Shown here one piece after another: positions 8,151 to 16,163 of a stretch of DNA of 64,000 bases. The position numbers were made by a program, and so were the translations under genes. Under the pieces are notes generated by a model that was not told where the DNA came from, ran no database searches, and saw only the letters and a list, made by a program, of their open reading frames with translations. The stretch is from the NCBI GenBank assembly GCA_023428265.1, contig JAEYYW010000013.1:1-64000 (forward strand), read 5' to 3'. Positions within the stretch are counted from its first letter, which is position 1; every line of letters begins with the position of its first letter. Origin of the DNA: Bacillota bacterium (GTDB taxonomy: Bacteria > Bacillota > Clostridia > Christensenellales > UMGS416).

Positions 8151-9006
8151 CCGCCGAGTCCGCTTTGGCCCTGCCGGCAATTCGGCAAGTTTTTATGCCG
8201 AGGGCCACAAGCGCAGCGACGAAATGCCCCGCTGGCTCAATGGTCTTGGTTTGGACGCATATGAGTATTCTTTCGGCAGAGGCGTGCGCCTGAAAGAGGA
8301 TCTTGCCTCCAGGCTTGGCAATGAGGCGCGGCAGTTTGACATTGCACTTTCCGTTCACGCGCCCTATTACATTAACCTGGCAAACCCCAGCGAAGAGGCG
8401 CGGGCAAAGTCCCGCCAATATCTGTTTGACAGCGCCGCAGCCGCGAGCTTGATGGGTGCCACCCGCATTGTGTTTCACACGGGTTCGTCAGCGGGGCAGG
8501 GCAGGGAAAGCGCGATGAAGCTCGCGATGGGCGAGCTGGAAAAGGTGCTCGCCGGCCTGCAGCAACAGGGGCTGGGTGATCTGATCCTCTGCCCCGAAAC
8601 AATGGGCAGGGCCTCACAATTGGGCACGCTGGATGAGGTGCTGGCCCTTTGCCTGCTTGGGGAAAATGTGTATCCGGCCATTGATTTCGGCCATATCAAC
8701 GCGTTGGAACAGGGTTCACTGAAAACAGCCGGCGATTTTCGTCGCATCCTCGACGTTGTCAACGCCCGGCTCGGCCCGGTGAAGTGCGACGGGTTCCATG
8801 CACATTTCAGCCACATACAGTATGGCAGCAAAGGCGAAATAAAGCATCTGACGTTTGAAGACGGCGAGTATGGCCCGGCGTTTGAGCCGCTGGCGCAGGT
8901 GCTGCGGGAGTGCGATTTACATCCTGTCATCATCTGTGAATCCAGAGACGTGATGGCGGAAGATGCCTTGCAGATGAAGGCCATATATGAGGGATTGCGC
9001 TGTTAA
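8140..9006 (+). CDS. nfo: endonuclease IV-like AP endonuclease (TIM barrel)
   Basis: A 288-residue xylose-isomerase-like TIM barrel. Family features are VHAPYYINLA (metal-site His), ATRIVFHTGS (His), CPETMGR (Glu), AIDFGHINA (Asp/His), DGFHAHFSHIQYG (His) and IICESRD (Glu), in the order of the three-zinc site of Nfo. It would incise DNA at abasic sites; relatives with altered specificity exist, so the exact substrate is inferred. The start is ATG 8140, inside the end of yqeG, preceded by gagg; the two are coupled. Note the GS in the HTGS motif, common in this family. Confidence 0.8.
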   Translation: MASDRRVRFGPAGNSASFYAEGHKRSDEMPRWLNGLGLDAYEYSFGRGVRLKEDLASRLGNEARQFDIALSVHAPYYINLANPSEEARAKSRQYLFDSAAAASLMGATRIVFHTGSSAGQGRESAMKLAMGELEKVLAGLQQQGLGDLILCPETMGRASQLGTLDEVLALCLLGENVYPAIDFGHINALEQGSLKTAGDFRRILDVVNARLGPVKCDGFHAHFSHIQYGSKGEIKHLTFEDGEYGPAFEPLAQVLRECDLHPVIICESRDVMAEDALQMKAIYEGLRC

Positions 9007-9009
9007 TTC

Positions 9010-9039
9010 TTGTTAATTGGCGGCGTGTTATGGTATACT
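9010..9039 (+). promoter_or_regulatory. promoter for the M24 peptidase and efp
   Basis: TTGTTA (9010-9015), an 18-base spacer and an extended -10, TGG-TATACT (TATACT 9034-9039). It lies about 40 bases upstream of the ATG at 9076. Confidence 0.65.
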
Positions 9040-9075
9040 ATTGCGAGTGTTGCGACTAATTGGTAAGGAGAATCC

Positions 9076-10143
9076 ATGACCAAGCGAGAAGAAAAGCTTA
9101 TATCCGGCTTGCGTGCCGCCGGTGCTCAGGCGGCTCTGCTCCACAGCCAGGAGAATATCCGCTATTTCACCGGCTTCACCGGCGAGGGCTGTGCGTTCCT
9201 CGCCGATGGTGCCTCCGTTTTGCTCACAGACTCACGCTATACCGAGCAGGCGCGCAAGCAAGCGCCCGGCAGCGTTGTGCTGGAGCCGGCTAACCGCAAC
9301 TATGCGGAAACGGTCGCAAAGCTTGCCAAGGACCATGGCATTGAGGCGCTGGGCTTTGAGGATGAATTCCTGCCTGTTGCCCAGCACGACCAGTTCCTCA
9401 AGGCTCTCCTGCCCGCAAGGCTCATCCCGATGGGGGAGCTCTGCGTCATGATCCGGGCTGTCAAAGATGCCGGTGAGATTGAGCTTTTGCGTGAAGCCTG
9501 CCGCATCACGGACCAGGCGTTTCAATATTTCCTGAGCATTGTCAAACCAGGCGTCAGCGAGATTGAAATCAGCGCTGAACTCAAATACTATATGGCGATG
9601 AAGCACAAAGCCTCGCCGTCCTTTGAGTTCATCGTGGCATCCGGTGAAAACGGCTCGATGCCCCACGCGATCACCTCTGAGCGCCTGATCCGTGCCGGTG
9701 ATATGATCACGCTGGATTTCGGCGCTGAATATGCCGGTTATCATGCCGACATGACCCGCACTGTCGCGGTGGGGAAACCGTCAGACAAGATGCTGGAGAT
9801 TTACCGGATAGTGCAGCAGGCGCAGGCCGAAGCCGCCGAGGCGCTTGCACCGGGCAAGCGCTGCCGCGAAGTGGACGCCGTGGCCCGTGATTTGATCGCG
9901 CAAAAAGGATATGGGGAATACTTCGGCCATGGGTTGGGCCATGGCGTGGGTTTGCAGATACACGAGCAGCCCGTGCTGAGCTATCGCAGCGAAACAATAC
10001 TGGAACCCGGCATGGCCGTCACCGTGGAGCCGGGGATTTATCTGCCAGGCGTGGGCGGTGTGAGAATTGAAGATACTTGCATCATCACTGATGCCGGCTA
10101 TGAAAGCCTGTTTGTCTCTGAAAAGAGCCTGATAATACTGTAA
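9076..10143 (+). CDS. M24 family Xaa-Pro aminopeptidase
   Basis: A 355-residue proline peptidase with a creatinase-like N domain (1-125) and a pita-bread catalytic domain. The dinuclear metal ligands are all visible: the two Asp of [17 protein letters not shown], the His in [14 protein letters not shown], and the Glu residues in VEPGIYL and VRIEDTCII. It removes N-terminal residues preceding proline from peptides, or cleaves Xaa-Pro dipeptides; aminopeptidase and prolidase cannot be separated by sequence alone. AAGGAG lies 8 bases before the ATG. efp follows 13 bases later, and this pairing (pepQ/papA-efp) is widespread in Bacillota. Confidence 0.9.
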   Translation: MTKREEKLISGLRAAGAQAALLHSQENIRYFTGFTGEGCAFLADGASVLLTDSRYTEQARKQAPGSVVLEPANRNYAETVAKLAKDHGIEALGFEDEFLPVAQHDQFLKALLPARLIPMGELCVMIRAVKDAGEIELLREACRITDQAFQYFLSIVKPGVSEIEISAELKYYMAMKHKASPSFEFIVASGENGSMPHAITSERLIRAGDMITLDFGAEYAGYHADMTRTVAVGKPSDKMLEIYRIVQQAQAEAAEALAPGKRCREVDAVARDLIAQKGYGEYFGHGLGHGVGLQIHEQPVLSYRSETILEPGMAVTVEPGIYLPGVGGVRIEDTCIITDAGYESLFVSEKSLIIL

Positions 10144-10156
10144 TCGGAGGAAGAAC

Positions 10157-10714
10157 ATGATCAATGCCAGTGATTTCAGAAAGGGATTGACGATCGAGAT
10201 CGAAGGCAACGTCTTTGTCATCGTTGATTTCCAGCATGTCAAACCCGGCAAGGGTGCCGCATTTGTGAGGACGAAGATCAAGAACGTCATCACCGGAGCT
10301 GTGCTGGAGCGGACCTTTAACCCTACGGATAAAATGCCCCGCGCCATGATCGAGACCAAGGACATGCAATATCTGTATGAAGACGGCGAGTTCTATCATT
10401 TCATGGACAACGAAAACTTCGAGCAGCTGCCGCTCACCAGGGAGCAGGTCGAGGAAGCGCTGCCTTACCTGATTGAGAACATGAGCGTGCAGATCAAGTT
10501 CTTCAAGAACAAGCCTTTCTCCGTGCAGCCGCCGAACTTCGTGGAGCTGAAGGTTGTGGAGACCGAGCCGGGCTTTAAGGGCGACACGGCCACCAACACA
10601 CTGAAGCCCGCCAAGCTGGAGACCGGATATACCGTCATGGTGCCGCTGTTCATCAGCACCGGCGAAAAGCTGAGGATTGATACGCGCACGGGCGAGTATA
10701 TGGAGCGTGCCTGA
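10157..10714 (+). CDS. efp: translation elongation factor P
   Basis: A 185-residue, full-length EF-P with three beta-barrel domains. The N-terminal KOW-like domain has the modification loop KPGKGAAF, with Lys at position 32. EF-P binds ribosomes stalled at polyproline and promotes peptide bond formation. No epmA/epmB or ymfI-type modification gene is nearby. A ribosome site, CGGAGGA, precedes the ATG. It is cotranscribed with the upstream peptidase and is followed directly by an intrinsic terminator. Confidence 0.97.
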   Translation: MINASDFRKGLTIEIEGNVFVIVDFQHVKPGKGAAFVRTKIKNVITGAVLERTFNPTDKMPRAMIETKDMQYLYEDGEFYHFMDNENFEQLPLTREQVEEALPYLIENMSVQIKFFKNKPFSVQPPNFVELKVVETEPGFKGDTATNTLKPAKLETGYTVMVPLFISTGEKLRIDTRTGEYMERA

Positions 10715-10732
10715 CACATCCGATTACAAGTG

Positions 10733-10768
10733 AAATAACCCTGCCGCCAAACAGGCGCAGGGTTATTT
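10733..10768 (+). terminator. terminator after efp
   Basis: A long stem of AAATAACCCTG (10733-10743) with CAGGGTTATTT (10758-10768), with an inner CGCC/GGCG pair around AAACA. Being A/T-ended on both sides it could stop transcription in either direction. Confidence 0.85.
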
Positions 10769-10862
10769 GAATTTGGCGCCGCCTGCGAGCCCGGAGTTAC
10801 GTTCTGGGCAAGCACGCACTGGTTTAGGTGAAATTGGGAAACTACAGAAAGAGGTGCTGGGA

Positions 10863-11525
10863 ATGGAGAAGGAACAGGTCATCGGCAGGATCCTGGACGG
10901 CGGCTTGGTTGCTGTTGTCCGTGCGGACAGCGGCGAGGAAGCCAAGCGAATCGCCGAGGCATGCCTGGAGGGCGGTGTGGCCGCGATGGAAATCACATTC
11001 ACCGTGCCAGGCGCCCACCGGGTCATTGAGGATTTGACCAGGCAATATGCCAAAGGGGAGATGATACTCGGCGCCGGCACCGTGCTGGACCCGGAGACGG
11101 CCCGCATCGCCATCCTGTCCGGCGCGCAATATGTGATCAGCCCTTATTTTGACGAAGCCACCATGAAGCTCTGCAACCGTTATCGCGTGGCTTGCATGCC
11201 CGGTGTGATGACGCCCAGAGAGGCTGTGCTGGCGATGGAGGCCGGTGCTGACATACTGAAGGTCTTTCCGGCAAACCTGTTTGGGCCCTCTGTGATCAAG
11301 TCGCTGCTAGGGCCGCTGCCGCAGGCCAAGCTCATGCCCACCGGCGGTGTGAGCGCCGCAAACGCCGCCGAATGGATCAAAGCCGGAGCGGTGGCGCTGG
11401 GCGCGGGCAGCGAGCTCATCAAAGGCGCGAAAACTGGAAACTACACGGAAATAACTGAAATCGCGCGGCAGTATGTGAGCGCCATCCGGGCTGCACGGGC
11501 TGGCCAACAGGAGGTGACCGCATGA
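10863..11525 (+). CDS. eda: KDPG / KHG aldolase
   Basis: A 220-residue class I aldolase. The Schiff-base Lys is in ADILKVFPANLFG, the catalytic Glu in GGVAAMEITFTVP, and the phosphate-binding region includes LMPTGGVSAANAAEW. It cleaves 2-keto-3-deoxy-6-phosphogluconate to pyruvate and glyceraldehyde 3-phosphate. The ATG at 10863 is preceded by aagagg; about 30 upstream in-frame codons look unrelated to the family. The stop overlaps the kinase start (ATGA), so KDG kinase and aldolase form a module for sugar-acid breakdown. No dehydratase (edd, uxaA, kdgA type) is in the window. Confidence 0.93.
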   Translation: MEKEQVIGRILDGGLVAVVRADSGEEAKRIAEACLEGGVAAMEITFTVPGAHRVIEDLTRQYAKGEMILGAGTVLDPETARIAILSGAQYVISPYFDEATMKLCNRYRVACMPGVMTPREAVLAMEAGADILKVFPANLFGPSVIKSLLGPLPQAKLMPTGGVSAANAAEWIKAGAVALGAGSELIKGAKTGNYTEITEIARQYVSAIRAARAGQQEVTA

Positions 11526-12514
11526 AACGATTGGTTTGTTTTGGCGAGATCATGCTCAGGCTTTCCACCCCCGGCAATCAGCGGTTTCTGCAGGCCAGAT
11601 CCTTCGACGCCACCTATGGCGGTGCGGAGGCCAATGTGGCCGTGGCGGCAGCCGGTTTCGGCCTGGAGGCCCGCTATGTGACGAAGCTCCCGGAAAACCT
11701 TTTGGGCGATGCCGCCCGCAACGAACTCAGGCGGTTTGGCGTGGACACTTCCTGCATTGCGCGCGGCGGTGACAGGCTTGGCACCTATTACCTGGAGACC
11801 GGCGCATCCATGCGCCCAAGCAACGTGATTTATGACCGTGCAGGCTCCGCGATCGCCTGCGCGTCGCCAGGCGACTTCGATTGGGACAGGATATTGGACG
11901 GAGCCGATTGGTTTCACTTCACCGGCATCACACCGGCGCTGGGCGGCAATATGGAGGCCATCACGCTTGAGGCCTGTCAAAAAGCCCGCGATCGGGGTAT
12001 TACGGTGAGCTGTGATGTGAATTACCGCAAGAAACTCTGGAGCATTGAAAAGGCCACCGATGTGATGAGCCGGCTCTTTGATTATGTGGATGTGGCCATC
12101 AACCCTGCCGATGTGGTGCCGGTGGATACAGACAAGCCTTTCAGTGTGGAGCGCTGCCAGAAGATGGCGAAATATCTGGAGCAGAGGCACAACATTAAGA
12201 CCACGGCGTTCACCATCCGGGAGAGCATTTCCGCCTCCGACAACGGTTGGTCTGCCATGCTCTACGAAGGCGGCCGTTTTTACCACTCGAAGCACTACGA
12301 CATCCGGATCGTGGATCGTGTGGGCGGGGGGGATTCTTTCAGCGCCGGGCTCATTTATGGCTTGACCGCCGGCATGGGCGCGCAGAACGCCCTGGAGTTT
12401 GCCGTGGCGGCATCCGCGCTGAAACACACCATCACGGGAGATTACAACCTGGCGTCCGTGCAGGAAATCACCACGCTGATGGGCGGCGATGGCACAGGGC
12501 GGGTTCAACGATAA
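11522..12514 (+). CDS. kdgK: 2-keto-3-deoxygluconate kinase (PfkB family)
   Basis: A 330-residue ribokinase/PfkB-type kinase. The N-terminal substrate region is GEIMLRLSTPGNQRFLQA with a YGGAEANVAVAAAGFG signature, and the C-terminal ATP/anion-hole signature is RVGGGDSFSAGLIYG with the catalytic Asp. KDG kinase is the best call because of its 4-base overlap with eda: together they turn KDG into pyruvate and glyceraldehyde 3-phosphate. An in-frame ATG overlapping the aldolase stop and the upstream AGGAGGTGA give a tight, coupled start. Confidence 0.9.
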   Translation: MKRLVCFGEIMLRLSTPGNQRFLQARSFDATYGGAEANVAVAAAGFGLEARYVTKLPENLLGDAARNELRRFGVDTSCIARGGDRLGTYYLETGASMRPSNVIYDRAGSAIACASPGDFDWDRILDGADWFHFTGITPALGGNMEAITLEACQKARDRGITVSCDVNYRKKLWSIEKATDVMSRLFDYVDVAINPADVVPVDTDKPFSVERCQKMAKYLEQRHNIKTTAFTIRESISASDNGWSAMLYEGGRFYHSKHYDIRIVDRVGGGDSFSAGLIYGLTAGMGAQNALEFAVAASALKHTITGDYNLASVQEITTLMGGDGTGRVQR

Positions 12515-12527
12515 CGCAACCATGCAG

Positions 12528-12555
12528 AAAGGCGGAGGATTTCCCTCCGCCTTTT
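12528..12555 (+). terminator. terminator after eda-kdgK
   Basis: AAAGGCGGAGG (12528-12538) pairs with CCTCCGCCTTT (12544-12554), followed by T-rich sequence. It sits between convergent genes and may also serve degV. Confidence 0.85.
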
Positions 12556-12560
12556 GTGTT

Positions 12561-13448
12561 TTATTCCGGCTTTTCCTTGCCCAAGAAGCACATGCCCAGC
12601 ACATCCGGCCCGGCGTGGGTGCCGATCACCGGCCCCACAAACTGCACAAACACTTCCTTAAACTTCGTATGGGTCTCCACCAGCTTCCGAAGCTCTTCCG
12701 CATCTTCCAGGCAATCGCCGTGCAGGATCACGCAGGCATTGTTTTCCGCGTCCAGCGCGTATTCACGCACTTTCTCCGAAAGATAGTTGATTGCCTTGCG
12801 CCGGCCCATCACCTTGTCTGCCGCGACAACACGGCCTTCCTTGTTGAGGATCAATATGGGCTTGACGTTGAGCACCGACCCCACGATGGCCGTGGTGGCG
12901 GAAAGCCTGCCGCCGCGCCGCAGATGGTTCAGGTCATTCACGGTGAACCAATGGTGAGCGTGATCAACATTCTGCTCCACCCAGGCGGCCACTTCATCCA
13001 GTGTTTTTCCGGCGCGATACTGCTGCAACGCTTTGTATACCAGCAGAGCGGCACCGCCGGAAATGCCCTTGAGATCCACGGTGACCACGCGCCTGCCGGT
13101 GTCGCAGAACTCACCATTCAGAACATCTCTGGCTTCGGACAGATAGCTGTAGGCTGCGGAGAGCTTGGAGGAAAACCCAAGATGCAGCACATCCTTGCCG
13201 GATTCCAGCATGGGCCGCCAAAGCTCCATGTAATACTGCGGCGGATACGTGGAAGTGGTTGGGAGCTTCCCGCTGCGCACCGCGTTGAAAAACGCCTTGA
13301 AATCGGTCTTCTCGCCCAGGTCATAGAAGTATTCCTCACCGTCCAGCAAGTAATCCATTGGCACATAGACCACTTGAAAATCCTTTGCAATAGACAGCGG
13401 CAACTCAGTGTTGGAATCCGTGGTGATGATAAAATTCTGCTCTGCCAT
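12561..13448 (-). CDS. DegV family fatty-acid-binding protein
   Basis: A 295-residue DegV protein: TTDSNTELP near residue 10, the lipid-contact motif TSTYPPQYY near 80, SSKLSAAYSYL, and RRGGRLSATTAIVGSVLNVKPIL in the C-terminal domain. DegV (FakB-like) proteins bind a fatty acid; in Gram-positives FakB presents it to the kinase FakA for incorporation into phospholipid. No fakA is in the window. ATG 13448 follows AGGGG with 8 bases between; the upstream codons to 13472 lack such a site. It is divergent from the radical SAM gene. Confidence 0.88.
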   Translation of the reverse strand: MAEQNFIITTDSNTELPLSIAKDFQVVYVPMDYLLDGEEYFYDLGEKTDFKAFFNAVRSGKLPTTSTYPPQYYMELWRPMLESGKDVLHLGFSSKLSAAYSYLSEARDVLNGEFCDTGRRVVTVDLKGISGGAALLVYKALQQYRAGKTLDEVAAWVEQNVDHAHHWFTVNDLNHLRRGGRLSATTAIVGSVLNVKPILILNKEGRVVAADKVMGRRKAINYLSEKVREYALDAENNACVILHGDCLEDAEELRKLVETHTKFKEVFVQFVGPVIGTHAGPDVLGMCFLGKEKPE

Positions 13449-13567
13449 GTGAGACACCCCTTTGATATGCAATAAATGACTACATCATTATCTTACAATA
13501 TTGGCGGCGGATAGACAAGCAATATGTCGGGTTGATACGAAAAACTGATGTTTTCTGCCGGCATCTC

Positions 13568-13596
13568 TAGTCAGTTGTCATCATATTCTATATACT
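13568..13596 (+). promoter_or_regulatory. possible promoter for the radical SAM gene
   Basis: TAGTCA (13568-13573), 17 bases, TATACT (13591-13596). The -10 is good and the -35 weak. Nothing else is obvious in the 220-base divergent spacer except a short GC-rich dyad near 13613-13630. Confidence 0.4.
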
Positions 13597-13668
13597 GACG
13601 GTGACGGCAAAGCCGGGTATGGGCCGGCTCTTCACAGTGTGGCTGATCAATGGCTTGGAGACAGACAG

Positions 13669-14772
13669 ATGATTGATCTTCTTTCGTTTATGAGCGCCGG
13701 CATCCGCACCATGATCCTGGACTCTTTGAAGGCTGCTGCCGGCAAGCCGGCGCAGCGGAAGTTCCTGCGTGCGTTTCTGAGCAACCTTGGCAAGGCGCAG
13801 AAGCGGAGGGAGGAGCAGGAAGCGTCCGGTCTGCATGTGCCTCCCTTCCTGATTGCCAGCATCACGGCCAACTGCAATCTGCTTTGTGCCGGGTGCTACT
13901 CCCGCGCCAACCATCAGGCATGCGGTGGCACAACCGGGAAAAAGCAGCTGGATGCCGCCCGGTGGGATGCGCTGTTTGCGGAAGCCAGAGAGCTGGGGGT
14001 TTGCTTCATCCTGCTGGCCGGCGGCGAGCCGATGCTGCGCTATGACGTGTTGGAATCGGCGGCAAAGTATCCGGAGATCATTTTCCCCATATTCACCAAC
14101 GGCACTTTGCTCAGCGGCCAAATGCTGGATTTCTTTGAAAAGCACCGCAACCTGATTCCTGTGATCAGCCTGGAAGGAGACCGGACCACCACCGACAGCC
14201 GGCGTGGGGCAGGGGTGTATGATCAAGTGGCAGGGGCAATGGCGGCGCTAAAGGCTAGGCGCGTTTTTTTCGGCACATCCATCACCGTCACCAGTGAAAA
14301 CGTTGAGGCCGTGACCGACCGGGACTATGTGAGCGGCCTGAAAGAAATGGGCTGCAGCCTTGTGTTTTATGTGGAATATGTGCCGGCGGATCAGATCAGC
14401 GCTTCTCTTGCCCCCACTGAGCGGGAAAGGGCGATTCTGGAAACCAATATCCAATCTCTCAAGGAAAGCTCCGGGCTGCTTGTGATATCCTTCCCAGGTG
14501 ATGAAAAGGAAACCGGCGGATGCCTGGCAGCCGGAAGGGGCTTTGTACACATCAACATGGATGGCAGTGTGGAGCCTTGCCCGTTTTCTCCTTACTCTGA
14601 CACCAGCCTGAAGGATACCACGCTGGCGCAGGCGCTTCGGTCACCATTTCTCAGCAGTATGCGGGAAGGTGACTTCCTACTGGGGGAGCATGCCGGCGGA
14701 TGCCTGCTGTTTGATAAACAGGATCAGGTGCGCGTCCTGCTGGAGAGCACCACCGGCAAAGAGGCAAAATAA
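13669..14772 (+). CDS. radical SAM protein, unknown function
   Basis: A 367-residue radical SAM enzyme. The [4Fe-4S] cluster motif is CNLLCAGCY near residues 69-77 (C-x3-C-x2-C), followed by LLAGGEPML (SAM-binding GGE) and a TIM-barrel core. The C-terminal third has further Cys residues (GGCLAAGRG, VEPCPFSPY, GGCLLFD) resembling an auxiliary-cluster SPASM-like region. The substrate is unknown: there is no neighbouring precursor peptide or cofactor gene, and the gene is flanked by its own promoter and terminator. ATG 13669 is 8 bases from TTGGAG; GTG 13639 lacks a site. Confidence 0.8.
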   Translation: MIDLLSFMSAGIRTMILDSLKAAAGKPAQRKFLRAFLSNLGKAQKRREEQEASGLHVPPFLIASITANCNLLCAGCYSRANHQACGGTTGKKQLDAARWDALFAEARELGVCFILLAGGEPMLRYDVLESAAKYPEIIFPIFTNGTLLSGQMLDFFEKHRNLIPVISLEGDRTTTDSRRGAGVYDQVAGAMAALKARRVFFGTSITVTSENVEAVTDRDYVSGLKEMGCSLVFYVEYVPADQISASLAPTERERAILETNIQSLKESSGLLVISFPGDEKETGGCLAAGRGFVHINMDGSVEPCPFSPYSDTSLKDTTLAQALRSPFLSSMREGDFLLGEHAGGCLLFDKQDQVRVLLESTTGKEAK

Positions 14773-14774
14773 AA

Positions 14775-14799
14775 AAAGAGGCCAAACGGCCTCTTTCTA
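14775..14799. terminator. bidirectional terminator
   Basis: AAAGAGGCC (14775-14783), loop AAAC, GGCCTCTTT (14788-14796). T-rich on the plus strand and strongly T-rich on the minus strand, so it can serve both the radical SAM gene and the convergent lipoprotein operon. Confidence 0.85.
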
Positions 14800-14823
14800 T
14801 AAGACTTTATCGCATCTGGATCA

Positions 14824-15306
14824 TCAACTGCCGGAGCCGGAGGGGGTGGGGGCCGGTGCGGCCGATTGCGCCGCTGCAGAAGCGCGCAATGCCGATTCCA
14901 ACGGCCCGAGATCCGCGATTTTGTTCAGCACATAGCTGGCGTCTTCATTGTCTGGAAACACGGTGAGCTGGGGGATTGTGCTGCCGGACTCCTCGTTCTT
15001 CACATAATCGATTTTGAACGAACCGGTCAGGTCCATGCTGCCGTCTTCACTTGTGAATGTAAAGGTATCACGATCCATGGTCCACTTGCCGAATGGGGCA
15101 TCAAACATTTTCAATGTGCCGTCTGGGAAGATATCCACAGTGACCGGGATGTAGTACGCCTGCTGGTTTCCGCCGTTGCCTGCACCCACGGTAGCCAGTT
15201 TCCACCGCCCGGTGATCATTTTCATTTTTCCGCCGCCGCAGCCGCCCAGCAGCAGCATCGATGCCAGCAGCATTACGACAAGCAGGATTGTCACAACCTT
15301 TTTCAT
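14824..15306 (-). CDS. small lipoprotein of unknown function
   Basis: A 160-residue secreted lipoprotein: signal peptide with a long hydrophobic core (residues 4-20) and lipobox LLGGC, Cys near 23. The mature part has GRWKLATV and FTFTSEDGSMDLTGSFKI patterns like lipocalin-type or DUF4923-type beta proteins that describe a ligand-binding barrel, but I do not recognise a family with confidence. The tail is Ala/Pro/Ser-rich. It is the last gene of a minus-strand operon, 18 bases after the sugar isomerase gene. Confidence 0.72.
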   Translation of the reverse strand: MKKVVTILLVVMLLASMLLLGGCGGGKMKMITGRWKLATVGAGNGGNQQAYYIPVTVDIFPDGTLKMFDAPFGKWTMDRDTFTFTSEDGSMDLTGSFKIDYVKNEESGSTIPQLTVFPDNEDASYVLNKIADLGPLESALRASAAAQSAAPAPTPSGSGS

Positions 15307-15324
15307 ATGCCGTCTCCTCGTTCG

Positions 15325-16131
15325 TTATGATCTCAATCCGCGCATATAGTCGATAAAGTGCGCGAACGCAATGCCTGGTTCTTCCAATGTCATATCCCAT
15401 CGCCGGATCCACTCTAAAGTATACCACCCATCATAACCAATGTCATTAAGGGCGGTTATGAAGTCTTTTAATGGCAAATTGCCCTGGCCCAGCATGCGGT
15501 ACCGAACCGAGCCGTTGTCAATGATGGAATCCTTGATGTGAATATAGCGCACCCATCTTCCAATGCGGGAGATTGTTTCAGCAGGCTGCTCGCCAAAAAA
15601 GCGATAAGGGTGGTGCACATCCCACAAAATGCCAAGACCCGGTGCATCTATCTCCGTATACAGCTGCGCCAGCCTGTTGCTGTCGGCATACCAGCCGTTG
15701 GTTTCCAGCAGCACCGTCACGCCTTTGGGCTCCGCATACGTGCCGAGCTCGCAGAGCGCCTTTTTCACCAGCGAGGTGTCCACATTTTTCTCCGGTGCTG
15801 CGGTGCCTTCGCACATCACACGCACAAATTGAGCGCCCAGCGCCTTTGCGGTGTCAATATATGCGCGGCCTTCCGCCAGGGCGGAGTGATAGCCTGCTTC
15901 CGCGCCAAACACACAGGCCGAAGCCAGACAGGGGATCGACAAACCAAGTTTTGCGAGTCTCTCCTTTGTCTGAGCGATGTGGCGGTGGGTGAACTCCGGG
16001 ATAGACGGCGCATACAGCTCATTGCTGAGGCCGCGTATCTCCACACCGTCATAACCAAGGTCTGCGGCGGCGGACAGCACATCATCCCAACCCCACTCGG
16101 GGCAGCCAAGCGTTGAGAATGCAAGCTTCAT
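15325..16131 (-). CDS. sugar phosphate isomerase/epimerase-like TIM barrel
   Basis: A 268-residue xylose-isomerase-like TIM barrel (AP_endonuc_2 family, IolE/IolI/Hyi relatives). Visible features are MKLAFSTLGCPEWGWD, YDGVEIRG, VLLETNGWY (metal Glu), ILWDVHHPYRFFG (Asp/His), YIHIKDS (His) and YTLEW (Glu). Such enzymes isomerise or epimerise sugars or inositol derivatives; the substrate cannot be deduced. AAGGAG lies 8 bases before the ATG. The gene is in an operon with an MFS transporter, PepF and a lipoprotein. Confidence 0.82.
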   Translation of the reverse strand: MKLAFSTLGCPEWGWDDVLSAAADLGYDGVEIRGLSNELYAPSIPEFTHRHIAQTKERLAKLGLSIPCLASACVFGAEAGYHSALAEGRAYIDTAKALGAQFVRVMCEGTAAPEKNVDTSLVKKALCELGTYAEPKGVTVLLETNGWYADSNRLAQLYTEIDAPGLGILWDVHHPYRFFGEQPAETISRIGRWVRYIHIKDSIIDNGSVRYRMLGQGNLPLKDFITALNDIGYDGWYTLEWIRRWDMTLEEPGIAFAHFIDYMRGLRS

Positions 16132-16163
16132 CTCTCAATCTCCTTTCACCGGGATCATCCACA

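Noticed and set aside
12489..13475. A 328-codon plus-strand open frame opposite degV
   Set aside because: degV on the minus strand has clear family motifs and a ribosome site; the plus-strand frame has neither, and it begins inside the kdgK terminator region.
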